A stretch of DNA of 54,567 bases. It comes from Anaerolineales bacterium (GTDB lineage Bacteria > Chloroflexota > Anaerolineae > Anaerolineales > UBA11579). The notes under the pieces are model-generated. The model worked only from the letters and a program-made list of their open reading frames with translations. It ran no database searches and was not told the origin of the DNA. The stretch covers positions 1 through 54,567 of the forward strand of contig JAFGDK010000094.1 in assembly GCA_016932165.1 (NCBI GenBank), written 5' to 3'. This document shows, one piece after another, positions 45,935 to 54,567 of this stretch (the stretch's first letter is position 1; every line of letters starts with the position of its first letter). Both the position numbers and the translations under genes were made by a program.

Positions 45935-46933
45935 TTAAACCTTGATCGCTTTTGACTGAGAACCTTTCAGGCGAGGATCGAGAATATCACGCAGGGCATC
46001 GCCGACCATATTCCAGGCTAGAACGAAGAGCACAATCGCCGCGCCGGGGTAGAGGACAATGTGCACATGATCATTCAGTGACAGAATCCAGTTGCGAGCA
46101 AGGCTAAGCATCTGGCCCCAATCTGCATATCCCTCTTCCACCCCCAATCCGAGGAAGCTGAGGGCGGCATAGGTTAAAACATAGGAGCCAATATTCATCG
46201 GTACAATGACCAGCAGCGGGAAGAGCGCATTCGGCATCAGGTGTCGAAACAGGATGCGTGAATTCTTTGCGCCAATTGTTTGCGCAGCGAGGGCATACTC
46301 AGAATGCTTTATAGAAAGAATATTTCCCCTAATCACACGGGCGACTTCCATCCAGCCAAACATAATGATCGCGATCATGCCAAACAGGAAGGTTAACTGG
46401 TTGGGTTCAATTATCTCTGAAGGCTTGATGCCAAAAATTACCAGCGCCAGGGCTCTTATGACCAGGATCATTACACCTCCCTCCCCGCGCTCATAGACAT
46501 ACTTAAGGACAGATGTGAGAATGATGGCGGTGAGCAGAAAAGGGAATGCCTGGAAGATTTCTGTTATCCGCATGAGCAATTCATCAACCCACCCGCCGAA
46601 GAATGCCGCAATTGCGCCGATCATAAGACCGATCAATGTGGTGCAGATTGCAATCCCGATCCCAATCCGGAATGCTGTGCGTGTGCCCCAGACAACTCCA
46701 TAAAATACGTCATACTGGGCGCCAGTTGTGCCAAGGAGATGTTCTTCACTTGGCGGTTGTGGACTCCTGCTGAACCCTCCTTTTGGGATCATCTGCGGAT
46801 CAAAAGAATTTTCAGGCACCGGGGCGATCATTGGCGCAAAAATGGCAATCATTGTAAATGCAAATAGAAGGATTAATCCCAGAATTCCAATTGGATTCTT
46901 AAGCAGTTTTGTAAAAACCATTCCCAATGTCAT
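45935..46933 (-). CDS. Dipeptide/oligopeptide ABC transporter permease (DppC type)
   Basis: A 332-residue inner membrane permease with about six hydrophobic segments. The EAA loop signature is in YALAAQTIGAKNSRILFRHLMPNALFPL, and the C-terminus GDALRDILDPRLKG is typical of DppC/OppC. Residues about 60-75 form the periplasmic loop. It lies 32 bp after the dppB-type gene in the same minus-strand unit. No ATPase or binding protein is encoded on this strand, so it must share those of the plus-strand arm or elsewhere. Confidence 0.92.
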   Translation of the reverse strand: MTLGMVFTKLLKNPIGILGLILLFAFTMIAIFAPMIAPVPENSFDPQMIPKGGFSRSPQPPSEEHLLGTTGAQYDVFYGVVWGTRTAFRIGIGIAICTTLIGLMIGAIAAFFGGWVDELLMRITEIFQAFPFLLTAIILTSVLKYVYERGEGGVMILVIRALALVIFGIKPSEIIEPNQLTFLFGMIAIIMFGWMEVARVIRGNILSIKHSEYALAAQTIGAKNSRILFRHLMPNALFPLLVIVPMNIGSYVLTYAALSFLGLGVEEGYADWGQMLSLARNWILSLNDHVHIVLYPGAAIVLFVLAWNMVGDALRDILDPRLKGSQSKAIKV

Positions 46934-46965
46934 AATCAGAAAACCTCAAAAAAGTGTTAGCTTGT

Positions 46966-48033
46966 TTAGTCCAATCGAATCCTTGGATCGATGATCATAT
47001 AGAGAATGTCTACCACCAGGTTGGCGACCACCAGGATGACACTGAAAAATAGAGTTACCCCCGCCACTGAAACCAAGTCAAGTGCGATGGCAGATTCTGC
47101 CAGGAATGAGCCTAGACCAGGGTAATTAAAAATCACTTCGGTGATAACCACACCATTAAAGAGACCCACCAAGGCCAACCCGCCAACTGTTATCACCGGG
47201 ATCAATGCATTGGGCAGGGCATGCCTTCGGACAATTGTATCTTCATGCAGCCCTTTAGCGCGGGCAGTGGTGATGTACTCCTGGTTTAATGTTTCCAGCA
47301 TCGAGAAGCGGGTCATCCGGAGGAGAAATGCCCAGCTGGTCACAGAGAGTGTGATCACCGGTAAGACCAAGTGCCTGAGGGCATCCAAAAAAACATCCAA
47401 TCGCAAGTTGAGGAGAGCATCAATGGTATGCATTTTGGTGTAATTGACAAATCCCTCCGATTGAACGATCTGCCCAACCTCGAGGGTGAGTCTTCCTGGT
47501 GAAAACCAGTGTAATCGGGAGGAGAAATACATGATGAGTAAAAAACCAATCACGAAGGCCGGTATTGACCACCCGGCAATGGCTGAGAATCTTAAGATGT
47601 GATCGATGAGCTTATTATGGTGTACTGCGGCTTTCACTCCCATCCAGATACCAAACCCAATGATTGGGAAGGCCGACCATAATACCAACTCTGCGCTGGC
47701 GGGACCCCGGCGTTTGATCACGTCGGCGACGGAACTTCTCCCAGACCAGGAATAGCCAAGGTTGCCGCGCAGGATGCCTCCTCGAATATCCCCTGTATCT
47801 GGATCCTCAATGCCGACTAACCAGTGCCAGTATTGAAGGTAAACTGGATCGTCCAGGCCGAACTTTTCTATCAATCCCTCCCAATCCCTGAGCCGGTTGG
47901 GGATATCTGTGGTGAACATTGCCTTCGCCCGATCGATCGGCTTCATGAGGGAGATGATGCTGAATAACAGCAATGAAACACCGAGAAGGATAATCGGCAT
48001 GATTAGTAACCGGCGAATGATGTAATTTAGCAT
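46966..48033 (-). CDS. Dipeptide/oligopeptide ABC transporter permease (DppB type), copy 1
   Basis: A 355-residue permease. MLNYIIRRLLIMPIILLGVSL at the N-terminus, the EAA-type loop (ITTARAKGLHEDTIVRRHALPNALIPV) and the DPRIRLD C-terminus identify DppB/OppB. It is clearly paralogous to the gene at 53453-54517 along its full length, including the unusual loop with PDTG and GGILRG. It follows the DUF3592 gene by 12 bp. Confidence 0.93.
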   Translation of the reverse strand: MLNYIIRRLLIMPIILLGVSLLLFSIISLMKPIDRAKAMFTTDIPNRLRDWEGLIEKFGLDDPVYLQYWHWLVGIEDPDTGDIRGGILRGNLGYSWSGRSSVADVIKRRGPASAELVLWSAFPIIGFGIWMGVKAAVHHNKLIDHILRFSAIAGWSIPAFVIGFLLIMYFSSRLHWFSPGRLTLEVGQIVQSEGFVNYTKMHTIDALLNLRLDVFLDALRHLVLPVITLSVTSWAFLLRMTRFSMLETLNQEYITTARAKGLHEDTIVRRHALPNALIPVITVGGLALVGLFNGVVITEVIFNYPGLGSFLAESAIALDLVSVAGVTLFFSVILVVANLVVDILYMIIDPRIRLD

Positions 48034-48045
48034 TTGATTCCCTTA

Positions 48046-48483
48046 CTAAAAATCTATCATTTCCTTTCCTGCAATTATTGTAAAGATACATGCAAGGATA
48101 ACAGGGATGTAGGAACATGTCAGGAATGGGACAAACCTGGAATCATCAACGCGATTGATTTCAGGATTGAGGACTGAATATTTAATGGTTATTTCTCCAC
48201 CTGGTTGGAATCCCAGAAACTCATCCTCCGTAACTTTTGCTGTGCCAGTGAAAACCTCACCATTTTCTGTGGAGAAAGTGTATTTGAAATAATATTTGAG
48301 ATAATAGACAGCTCGATCTCCTTTTTCGATTTGGTAATCTTCCCACCACTTCTCTTCGATTACAGCCGTAGCTCTCCGTCCAAAAAACCAAACTGGAACA
48401 TCATGCCACAAGGAGTTGAGGGTTAGAATAGAGAAGACACCACCAATCAAAAGGACAATAATACCTGCAATCCGTAATTTCAC
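48046..48483 (-). CDS. DUF3592 membrane protein
   Basis: A 145-residue protein with hydrophobic helices at both ends (about 4-24 and 118-138) and a beta-rich extracytoplasmic centre (TAVIEEKWWEDY, YYFKYTFSTENGEVFTG, DEFLGFQPGGEITIKYSVLNPEI), the pattern of DUF3592 proteins. The function of the family is unknown. It is the first gene of the DUF3592-dppB-dppC unit. Confidence 0.75.
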   Translation of the reverse strand: MKLRIAGIIVLLIGGVFSILTLNSLWHDVPVWFFGRRATAVIEEKWWEDYQIEKGDRAVYYLKYYFKYTFSTENGEVFTGTAKVTEDEFLGFQPGGEITIKYSVLNPEINRVDDSRFVPFLTCSYIPVILACIFTIIAGKEMIDF

Positions 48484-49120
48484 TTCAGCGTTCCTCTCAA
48501 GTTGATTTCTGAATATGTGAAACAGTTGATCCGTAAAGGGGGTATTTTCACTAATTCATGGGTTAGATGGCTTATCAATCCGTCCAAGAACCCAAGGTTA
48601 TTGTAAATCTTATGAAATCGCTCTGTCAAATTCCTCTCATCTTGAGTTAATTGTTATGATTCCGAGACACATGCACGATAAGCGGATAATTAATACGCCT
48701 CTGCGGCAGGTGTAAAAAGGGAGGTAAAATGAGCGCAAATCTAAAATGATCATAAATTTGATGATTCTACCAATTTCTTTCCTCATTTTATTTTAATTTT
48801 CTTCTATAGCGTCATAAAACATTGGGTGATATACTGAAAATAGGCAAAACCGGGATTTGCTGAACCAGACAGGCTTAAATCACCTAACTACCTGTTTTGC
48901 CAGGCGCAATTATCAGATCAATGTTAGAAAATCTACCAACCCATATGGCTACCAAAACGTCTATTCCTGGGTAGAATTAAGGAATGGATTTGTTATTTGG
49001 TTTACAGTTTGATGTACAATTATCTATCTGTGTCTGGAGATCAAAGGAAAAACTTTCAATATTCAACAAAACCTAGGATCTGAACTCATCCATTAAGCAG
49101 ATATATACAAGGAGATAGAT
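48484..49120. other. 637-bp divergent intergenic region, AT-rich
   Basis: No gene of useful size is seen. Two items stand out. A six-codon frame (48729-48749) sits directly behind a perfect GGGAGGT ribosome-binding site. An extended -10 (TGATATACT, 48827-48835) points toward dppD. Otherwise it is AT-rich sequence between divergent transporter arms. Confidence 0.5.
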
Positions 49121-49207
49121 TTGGCTGAACCCTGACTAGATATCAAAGACCTCACTGTTCGGTTTGATACAGATGAAGGTGTCGTTCATGCAGTTAACGG
49201 AGTTTCT
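49121..49207 (+). pseudogene. dppD N-terminal codons interrupted by TGA at codon 5
   Basis: AAGGAG lies 6 nt before a TTG at 49121. The frame reads L-A-E-P-stop-L-D-I-K-D-L-T-V-R-F and runs without a break into the ATPase at 49208. The N-terminal strands of a DppD are plainly encoded, but TGA at 49133-49135 stands where Leu (TTA) is expected. A single T-to-G change or sequencing error at 49134 would explain it. Confidence 0.7.
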
Positions 49208-50110
49208 TTGGATATTGAGGAAGGCGAAACTGTTGCGATTGTCGGTGAAAGTGGTTCCGGGAAAAGTGTAACAGTGCTTTCGACATTGAGACTCATACCA
49301 CAACCCCCAGGAAGAATTGTTGCAGGAAGCGCAAAATTCTACGGACGAGATCTGCTGCAAATGGAGGTAGAGGAGATCAATCAAATCCGGGGCAGCCAGA
49401 TTGGGATGATCTTCCAGGACCCGCTTAGCTCATTGAATCCTGTACTTACGATCGGAAAGCAGCTGACTGAATCGATGATCCTCCATCAGAAGATCAGCCA
49501 GCAGGACGCCAATGCGCGAGCGGCTGAACTGCTGGAAATGGTGGGTATCCCCCGGGCGATAGAACGCTTGAATGATTACCCGCACCAATTCTCTGGCGGG
49601 ATGCGCCAGAGGGTGATGATCGCCATGGCGCTATCCTGCAGCCCTCAGATTTTGATCGCTGATGAACCGACCACAGCCCTTGATGTGACGATTCAAGCGC
49701 AATTCATTGAACTGGTGAAAAAATTACGGGATGAGTTTGGCCTGGCGATCATTTGGATCACACACGATCTAGGGATTGTGGCAAACTTGGCGAAGCGCGT
49801 GGTTGTGATGTATGGCGGTTTTTTTGTAGAGGAGGCGGAGGTAAAAGAACTATATGGCAACCCCCGGCATCCTTATACAATTGGTTTGTTGAAGAGTTTA
49901 CCCCGCCTGGATGCCAAAGAGCACCATAGATTATTATCGATTGATGGAATGCCCCCTGTTTTGTACGAGCATCCGAAATCCTGCCCATTTGCGCCACGCT
50001 GTGATTTTGCGATTGACCGCTGCAGGCAGGAAAACCCGCCGCTCGAAAGCATTGGGCCGAATCACAGAATTGCCTGTTGGGTAGATGTGACAACCGGGGA
50101 GGCACGCTGA
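49208..50110 (+). CDS. Dipeptide ABC transporter ATPase (DppD type), N-terminus cut by upstream TGA
   Basis: The open part is 300 residues starting at a TTG. Walker A GESGSGKS is near residue 15, the Q-loop [10 protein letters not shown], the signature FSGGMRQR, Walker [10 protein letters not shown] and the C-terminal [21 protein letters not shown] (oligopeptide ATPase Cys motif for a Fe-S site) are all intact. If translation begins here, the first two beta-strands and the A-loop are missing; the same frame upstream encodes them but contains a TGA (see adjacent entry). The intact remainder argues for recent mutation, a sequencing error or rescue by reinitiation. It overlaps dppF by one base. 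Confidence 0.88.
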   Translation: MDIEEGETVAIVGESGSGKSVTVLSTLRLIPQPPGRIVAGSAKFYGRDLLQMEVEEINQIRGSQIGMIFQDPLSSLNPVLTIGKQLTESMILHQKISQQDANARAAELLEMVGIPRAIERLNDYPHQFSGGMRQRVMIAMALSCSPQILIADEPTTALDVTIQAQFIELVKKLRDEFGLAIIWITHDLGIVANLAKRVVVMYGGFFVEEAEVKELYGNPRHPYTIGLLKSLPRLDAKEHHRLLSIDGMPPVLYEHPKSCPFAPRCDFAIDRCRQENPPLESIGPNHRIACWVDVTTGEAR

Positions 50111-51147
50111 TGACTGAAGAAATCTTACTCCGAGTTGAAGGCCTTAAAATGCACTTCCCAATCCTTGCGGGTGTCTTCCGCCGGCAGGTGGGTGCAGTGA
50201 AAGCAGTTGATGGTGTATCCTTTAATATTGTGCGCGGTGAAACGCTGGGGCTGGTAGGAGAATCTGGTTGTGGTAAATCGACAACCGGACGAGCAATTTT
50301 GCAACTGTATAAGCCAACTGCGGGAGATATCTACTTTGGGGATGAAAACCTGGTAAAGCTATCCTCAGAGCAGATGCGCCGTCGTAGAAGTGAAATCCAG
50401 ATGATCTTTCAGGATGCCTATTCGAGCTTGAATCCAAGAATGCCGATCGGTGAGATTATTAAAGAGCCGATGAAGATCTTTAAAACGGCAAACCGTCAAG
50501 AGGCAGATGAGCGGGTAGATTACCTGCTGGAAGTGGTGGGATTGGATAAAAGATATCGCGACCGATACCCGCATGAATTTTCTGGCGGGCAGCGGCAGCG
50601 CATCGGGATTGCCCGTGCCTTGGCGTTGAACCCAAAATTGATCGTTCTTGATGAACCGATTTCTGCTTTGGATGTCTCTGTCCAAGCCCAGGTGATCAAC
50701 CTGTTGGAAGATCTACAGGAGAAATTCGGACTGACTTACCTATTTATCGCCCACGACCTCTCTGTGGTGCGGCATATCAGTGACCGCGTGGCAGTGATGT
50801 ATTTGGGCCGCTTTGTTGAGTTAACCGATAAATACTCGTTGTACGATAAACCCCTGCATCCTTATACTCAGGGTTTGTTATCTGCAGTACCTATCCCCGA
50901 CCCTGTTGTCGAGGAGCAACGGCAGAGGATCATTCTGGAAGGGGATGTCCCTTCTCCAGCTAATCCTCCTTCGGGATGCAATTTCCGGACACGCTGTCCG
51001 CTGGCAACTCCGCTTTGTGCTGAACAACAACCGGAATGGCGAGAAGTATTTCCTGGCCATTTTGTTGCTTGCCATGCCACCGATCCAAGCAAAATTGAAG
51101 GCAACCCAGAATGGCAGAAAAAATATGAAAAGGAGGTGGTGGCATAG
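50110..51147 (+). CDS. Dipeptide ABC transporter ATPase (DppF type)
   Basis: A 345-residue ATPase. Walker [11 protein letters not shown]-loop [10 protein letters not shown], signature FSGGQRQR, Walker [13 protein letters not shown], and the C-terminal oligopeptide-ATPase domain with [14 protein letters not shown] (Cys motif) are present. The ATG at 50110 overlaps the dppD stop (TGATG). It pairs with DppD to energise the permeases. Spacing to the binding-protein gene is 57 bp. Confidence 0.94.
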   Translation: MTEEILLRVEGLKMHFPILAGVFRRQVGAVKAVDGVSFNIVRGETLGLVGESGCGKSTTGRAILQLYKPTAGDIYFGDENLVKLSSEQMRRRRSEIQMIFQDAYSSLNPRMPIGEIIKEPMKIFKTANRQEADERVDYLLEVVGLDKRYRDRYPHEFSGGQRQRIGIARALALNPKLIVLDEPISALDVSVQAQVINLLEDLQEKFGLTYLFIAHDLSVVRHISDRVAVMYLGRFVELTDKYSLYDKPLHPYTQGLLSAVPIPDPVVEEQRQRIILEGDVPSPANPPSGCNFRTRCPLATPLCAEQQPEWREVFPGHFVACHATDPSKIEGNPEWQKKYEKEVVA

Positions 51148-51204
51148 AACAATAAACCCGATATTGTTGACGTAAACTAATTTAGTGAATAGGAGAAGAG
51201 CAAT

Positions 51205-53301
51205 ATGAGTAAGAAAATCTTAAGTCTACTGAGTTTGCTGTTGATCGCAATGCTAGTATTAACAGCATGCGGCGCAGAAGAACCAGTAGCTCAGGAACCA
51301 GTTGACGGGGAACCGGCTGCTGAAGAACCGGCAGAAGAACCTGCGGTAGAAGAACCTGCTGGGCCTCCCTTCAAGAATCCGGGTACCTATGTGTACGTAA
51401 CATTTGGTGAACCGGAAACTCTTGACCCGGCCTGGACCTATGAGACCTCCGGCTCCGGTATCGAGAATAACATTTACGAAGGCGTTGTGTGGTTCGAGAA
51501 GGACCGCACTGACAAGTTCGTGGGTGTCCTGGCCACCGATTGGTCAGCGAATGAAGCCGGCGATGTGTGGACCTTCAATATCCGTGATGGCGTAACCTTC
51601 CATGAGGGCGGCACACTGGAACCCCATGACATTGCCTACTCGATGCAGCGCGCCCTGCTGCAGGACCGCATCGACGGCCCGCATTGGATGACCCACGAGG
51701 TCTTCTTTGGGACCTATTCGATGCTGGAAACCCTGAACCTGGCCGCTGAGGAAGCGTACAACGCTGCAATGGCAGAAGCCGCTGAAGGTGAAGAAGCAGC
51801 GCCCGCTGAAGGCGAAGAACCAGCCGAAGGCGAAGAAGAAGCCGGTTTTGTGCCATACGAATCTCTGGCAGATGCCTCCGCTGAAGATTTGGAAATGGCA
51901 TGCGAATATGTCAAATCAGCAATCGTGTCTGACGATGCCGCCGGCACAGTGACCTACAACCTGGCTAACCCGGCCCCCTGGTTCCTGGCAATCCTGGCGA
52001 ACTCCTTCGCCGGTGCGACCTACGATCAGGAGTGGATGGCAGATAATGGCGCCTGGGACGGCGACTGCACCACCTGGTTAGACTTTAATGACCCGGCAGC
52101 TGAAGAGACTGTTCTGTTCAATTTTGGCAATGGCACCGGCCCGTACAAACTTGATCACTGGACCCCCGGTGAAGAGATTGTGCTGGTGCGCAATGAGAAC
52201 TACTGGCGTGCAGAAGACGATCCGATGTGGGAAGGCGGCCCGAGCGGCATTCCGAGCATCGAACGCTTTGTGTACTTGATGGTTGATGAGTTCGGCACCC
52301 GCCTGGCAATGTATGAAGCCGGCGATGCGGACGTGATCACCGTTGATCCCCAGTTCTACTCCCAGATGGAACCGAACTATGGTACAGTGTTCTGCTTCGA
52401 TCCGGACAATCCTGTGACCTGCCCCGAGGAACAACCTGGCGGCTGGATGCAGGTGTACTCTGGTTACCAGCAGGCAGTGATGACCCCCGCCCAGTTCAAC
52501 CAGGCGATCAACGCCGAGGGCGGCAACGTGCTGATGGGCAGCGGTGAGCTGGACGGCAATGGTATTCCGCCTGACTTCTTCACCGATGTGCATATCCGCC
52601 GCGCTTTCAGCTGGTGCATGGACTACGAAACAATGATCGCTGAAGCCCTAAACGGTCAGGGTGCACAGGCCCAGGGCCCGATCATCGCCGACATGCTTGG
52701 CTACCGCGATGACGGCTATCTTTACTCTTACGACCTCGATAAATGTGCTGAGGAATTCCAGGCTTCTGAGACAGGCGTTTGGGATACCGGCTTCTACATG
52801 CAGATTGCCTACAACACCGGTAACGAAACCCGCCGCCTGGCCGCTGAAATTCTGAAGGCCGGGATCGAAGCTGTCAATCCGAACTTCCAGATCTCGGTAG
52901 TTGGGATGCCGTGGCCTGTTCTGCTGAACACCCGCCGCGAACAAAAACTGCCCATCTACGTGGGCGGCTGGCTGGAAGATTTCCATGACCCGCACAACTG
53001 GGTACACCCGTTCCTGCACTCTGGTGGTGCATATGGACGTGTGGCCAACATCCAGGATCCGCTCAAGACCACCTTTGACACGATGATCGAAGAGGCTGCC
53101 TCTTATGCTGATCCAGAGCAACGCCGACCGATCTACGAAGAGCTCCAGCTGTTGGCGCAGACGGAAGCCCCAATGATCTGGCTCTACCAGACGGTTGGAC
53201 GAATCCACCTCTCCCCATGGATGCAGGGTTGGTACTTCAACAGCGCTTATTCAGGGACCGCATTTTCATACATCTACGCCCTGGATAAAGTTGCCCCGTA
53301 A
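51205..53301 (+). CDS. Lipoprotein solute-binding protein of the dipeptide/oligopeptide ABC system (family 5)
   Basis: A 698-residue extracellular binding protein. Signal peptide and lipobox end at LTAC (Cys near 22). A Glu/Pro/Ala linker spans about 23-60. The SBP family 5 core begins ETLDPAWTYE, with GVTFHEGGTLEPHDIAYS. An acidic low-complexity insert (about 195-215, repeated AEGEE units) is inside the first lobe. The C-terminal lobe has NTRREQKLPIYVGGWLEDFHDPHNW. It is longer than most (about 530-600). AGGAGAAGAGCAAT precedes the ATG. Codon choice appears more GC3-rich than neighbouring genes, consistent with high expression. Tandem hairpins follow the gene. Confidence 0.93.
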   Translation: MSKKILSLLSLLLIAMLVLTACGAEEPVAQEPVDGEPAAEEPAEEPAVEEPAGPPFKNPGTYVYVTFGEPETLDPAWTYETSGSGIENNIYEGVVWFEKDRTDKFVGVLATDWSANEAGDVWTFNIRDGVTFHEGGTLEPHDIAYSMQRALLQDRIDGPHWMTHEVFFGTYSMLETLNLAAEEAYNAAMAEAAEGEEAAPAEGEEPAEGEEEAGFVPYESLADASAEDLEMACEYVKSAIVSDDAAGTVTYNLANPAPWFLAILANSFAGATYDQEWMADNGAWDGDCTTWLDFNDPAAEETVLFNFGNGTGPYKLDHWTPGEEIVLVRNENYWRAEDDPMWEGGPSGIPSIERFVYLMVDEFGTRLAMYEAGDADVITVDPQFYSQMEPNYGTVFCFDPDNPVTCPEEQPGGWMQVYSGYQQAVMTPAQFNQAINAEGGNVLMGSGELDGNGIPPDFFTDVHIRRAFSWCMDYETMIAEALNGQGAQAQGPIIADMLGYRDDGYLYSYDLDKCAEEFQASETGVWDTGFYMQIAYNTGNETRRLAAEILKAGIEAVNPNFQISVVGMPWPVLLNTRREQKLPIYVGGWLEDFHDPHNWVHPFLHSGGAYGRVANIQDPLKTTFDTMIEEAASYADPEQRRPIYEELQLLAQTEAPMIWLYQTVGRIHLSPWMQGWYFNSAYSGTAFSYIYALDKVAP

Positions 53302-53329
53302 GGGATATAGCAAAGTTTGATACGGCGTA

Positions 53330-53368
53330 TGGTCTTCATGGGGGGATTGAACTTCCCCATGAAGACCA
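53330..53368 (+). terminator. 14-bp perfect hairpin after the binding-protein gene
   Basis: TGGTCTTCATGGGG (53330-53343) pairs with CCCCATGAAGACCA (53355-53368) around an 11-nt loop, 28 bp after the stop codon. There is no T-run, so it is more likely an mRNA 3'-protecting structure or a partial terminator than a full intrinsic terminator. Confidence 0.6.
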
Positions 53369-53398
53369 ACGCCAGGCAATAAGAGAAAAAAGAAGTAC

Positions 53399-53430
53399 GG
53401 CAGGGGACTGGGAATTCCCCATCCCCTGCC
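53399..53430 (+). promoter_or_regulatory. Second hairpin between the binding-protein gene and dppB2
   Basis: GGCAGGGGA pairs with TCCCCTGCC as a 9-bp perfect stem, with further pairing TGGG/CCCA inside. It ends about 22 bp before the permease start. Together with the preceding hairpin it can separate high expression of the binding protein from lower expression of the permease. Confidence 0.6.
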
Positions 53431-53452
53431 AGCTTCAATCAAGGATGCAATT

Positions 53453-54517
53453 ATGATCAATTATATTATTCGGCGATTATTGATAATACCAGTCCTGCTG
53501 ATTGGAATATCAATGCTCATCTTTGCAATGCTCTCACTGCTTACACCCTATGAGCGAGCGGCGCTGTATGTCAGCGATATCCCCAAGCGCCAAGGGGCGA
53601 TAGAAGAAATCATTATCAAATATGGATTGGATGACCCCATTCATGAGCAGTACTGGCGCTGGATGGTAGGGGCGAAAGACCCCGATACCGGTGAAATTAC
53701 TGGCGGTGTTTTGCGCGGCGATCTGGGATGGTCAAAAGTTGGCAAAAGCACTGTGGCGGAGGTGATCGGCAGGCGTCTGCCAGCCTCTGCGGAATTAGCC
53801 CTTTGGGCAGCGATCCCGTTAATCGGCTTGAGTATCTGGATGGGGATCAAAGCAGCGGTAAATCATAATAAACTTCCTGACCAGATTCTGCGGGTGGCAG
53901 CGATTGCAGGCTGGTCGATCCCTACCTTTGTTTTCGGTCTGCTGCTGCTGCTGTATTTTTATTCCCGGTTGGATTTATTCCCTCCGGGCAGACTTTCAAT
54001 TGACGTGCAGGAAATTGTGCTTTCGGATTCTTTTGTGCAGTACACAAAAATGCATACGATTGACGCCTTGCTCAATTTAAGATTTGATGTCTTTGCAGAT
54101 GCTTTCAAACATCTGGTTTTGCCCGTAGTGACATTGTCTGTGGTCAGCTGGGCATTTCTGCTACGTGTTACCCGCTCCTCTATGCTGGATACCTTGCGGC
54201 AGGACTATATTACGACTGCCCGTTCAAAAGGTTTGCCTGAGAATAAGGTTGTCAACCGGCATGCAGTGCCGAATGCGCTTATCCCGGTCATCACGGTGGG
54301 CGGATTGACCTTGATCAGCTTGTTCAATGGGGTTGTGATCACAGAAACGATATTCAATATAAAGGGGCTTGGTTCCTTTTTGGCCCAGGCGGCAACCTCG
54401 CTTGATGTGGTCTCAGTTCTGGGTATCACACTGTTCAGCAGTACCGTTCTGGTGGTTGGCAACCTGGTTGTGGATGTTTTGTATGGGATTGTCGACCCGA
54501 GAATCCGATTAGACTAG
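53453..54517 (+). CDS. Dipeptide/oligopeptide ABC transporter permease (DppB type), copy 2
   Basis: A 354-residue permease very similar along its length to the minus-strand copy at 46966-48033 (shared MxNYIIRRLLI start, RLPASAEL region, KMHTIDALLNLR, EAA loop with HAVPNALIPVITVGG, DPRIRLD end). About six membrane segments. AAGGATGCAATT precedes the ATG. It belongs to the plus-strand dppDF-binding-protein unit, so this is the most likely cognate permease of that binding protein. Confidence 0.93.
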   Translation: MINYIIRRLLIIPVLLIGISMLIFAMLSLLTPYERAALYVSDIPKRQGAIEEIIIKYGLDDPIHEQYWRWMVGAKDPDTGEITGGVLRGDLGWSKVGKSTVAEVIGRRLPASAELALWAAIPLIGLSIWMGIKAAVNHNKLPDQILRVAAIAGWSIPTFVFGLLLLLYFYSRLDLFPPGRLSIDVQEIVLSDSFVQYTKMHTIDALLNLRFDVFADAFKHLVLPVVTLSVVSWAFLLRVTRSSMLDTLRQDYITTARSKGLPENKVVNRHAVPNALIPVITVGGLTLISLFNGVVITETIFNIKGLGSFLAQAATSLDVVSVLGITLFSSTVLVVGNLVVDVLYGIVDPRIRLD

Positions 54518-54562
54518 AGGGATGTCAAAACAACTTGACTAACACATTGAGGATAACCATTT

Positions 54563-54567
54563 ATGAC
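54563..54567 (+). CDS. Start of the next gene (partial, probably dppC type)
   Basis: An ATG at 54563 with GAGGATAACCATTT upstream starts a frame cut off after five bases. By analogy with the minus-strand arm (dppB followed by dppC) it is probably a DppC-type permease. This is inferred from position only. Confidence 0.4.

Noticed and set aside
49133-49135. TGA in dppD as selenocysteine
   Set aside because: The position is a surface N-terminal residue expected to be Leu, and no redox role is known there.

Overview
This window looks like a piece of an anaerobic Chloroflexota chromosome, most probably class Anaerolineae. The grounds are the combination of a bacterial-type CO dehydrogenase/acetyl-CoA synthase (Wood-Ljungdahl) operon, a complete mreBCD-mrdA-minCDE-rodA cell-shape and division cluster, TTG/GTG starts mixed with ATG, and a dipeptide-type ABC importer whose binding protein is a lipoprotein. 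The taxon is inferred from gene content and was not checked against a database. No rRNA or tRNA gene and no CRISPR array were seen.

Layout. Positions 1-182 hold no gene but carry two tandem 25-27 bp repeats. Positions 183-1976 (minus) form a three-gene unit: SRAP protein, AlaX-type tRNA editing protein and a lipoprotein cytochrome c. A secreted M4-like metallopeptidase with calcium-binding thrombospondin type 3 repeats lies at 2256-5345 (plus). Then come, on minus, a radical SAM/HhH DNA-repair-type protein, a YyaL/DUF255 protein, glutamine synthetase and GlmS. The GlmS leader contains what looks like a glmS ribozyme with an extra structured insertion. From 12755 to 23817 (plus) lie mreB, mreC, mreD, mrdA, minC, minD, minE, rodA, gltX and glnS. 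A radical SAM/SPASM protein with a PqqD-like N-terminus and a membrane partner follow at 24002-26465.

The centre of interest is 26590-42822 (minus), a near-continuous C1-metabolism operon. In transcription order it holds a small HMA-like protein, CODH (cooS), ACS (acsB), a CBS-domain protein, acsD, acsC, acsV (corrinoid reductive activator), acsE, malic enzyme, a thioredoxin-reductase-like flavoprotein lacking its redox cysteines, and a MetV-MetF fusion. After a strong hairpin come two CooC/AcsF-type nickel-insertion ATPases. Together these encode the methyl-branch reductase, the methyl transfer to the corrinoid protein, corrinoid reactivation and the carbonyl branch to acetyl-CoA. Formate dehydrogenase, Fhs and FolD are not in the window.

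Downstream (plus) are a BtpA/SgcQ protein and a membrane-anchored cytochrome with one CX2CH and one CX4CH motif, then a convergent alpha/beta hydrolase. The right end holds an oligopeptide/dipeptide ABC system split into two divergent arms. The minus arm is DUF3592-dppB-dppC. The plus arm is dppD-dppF-binding protein-dppB2, with the next gene just starting at the edge. The dppD frame has a TGA at codon 5 exactly where the conserved N-terminus should begin.

The best candidates for undescribed biology are the insertion-bearing glmS ribozyme, the accessory genes of the CODH/ACS operon (HMA-like protein, cysteine-less TrxR-like flavoprotein, CBS protein), the radical SAM/RRE plus membrane-protein pair, and the tandem hairpins placed after acsB and after the binding-protein gene.
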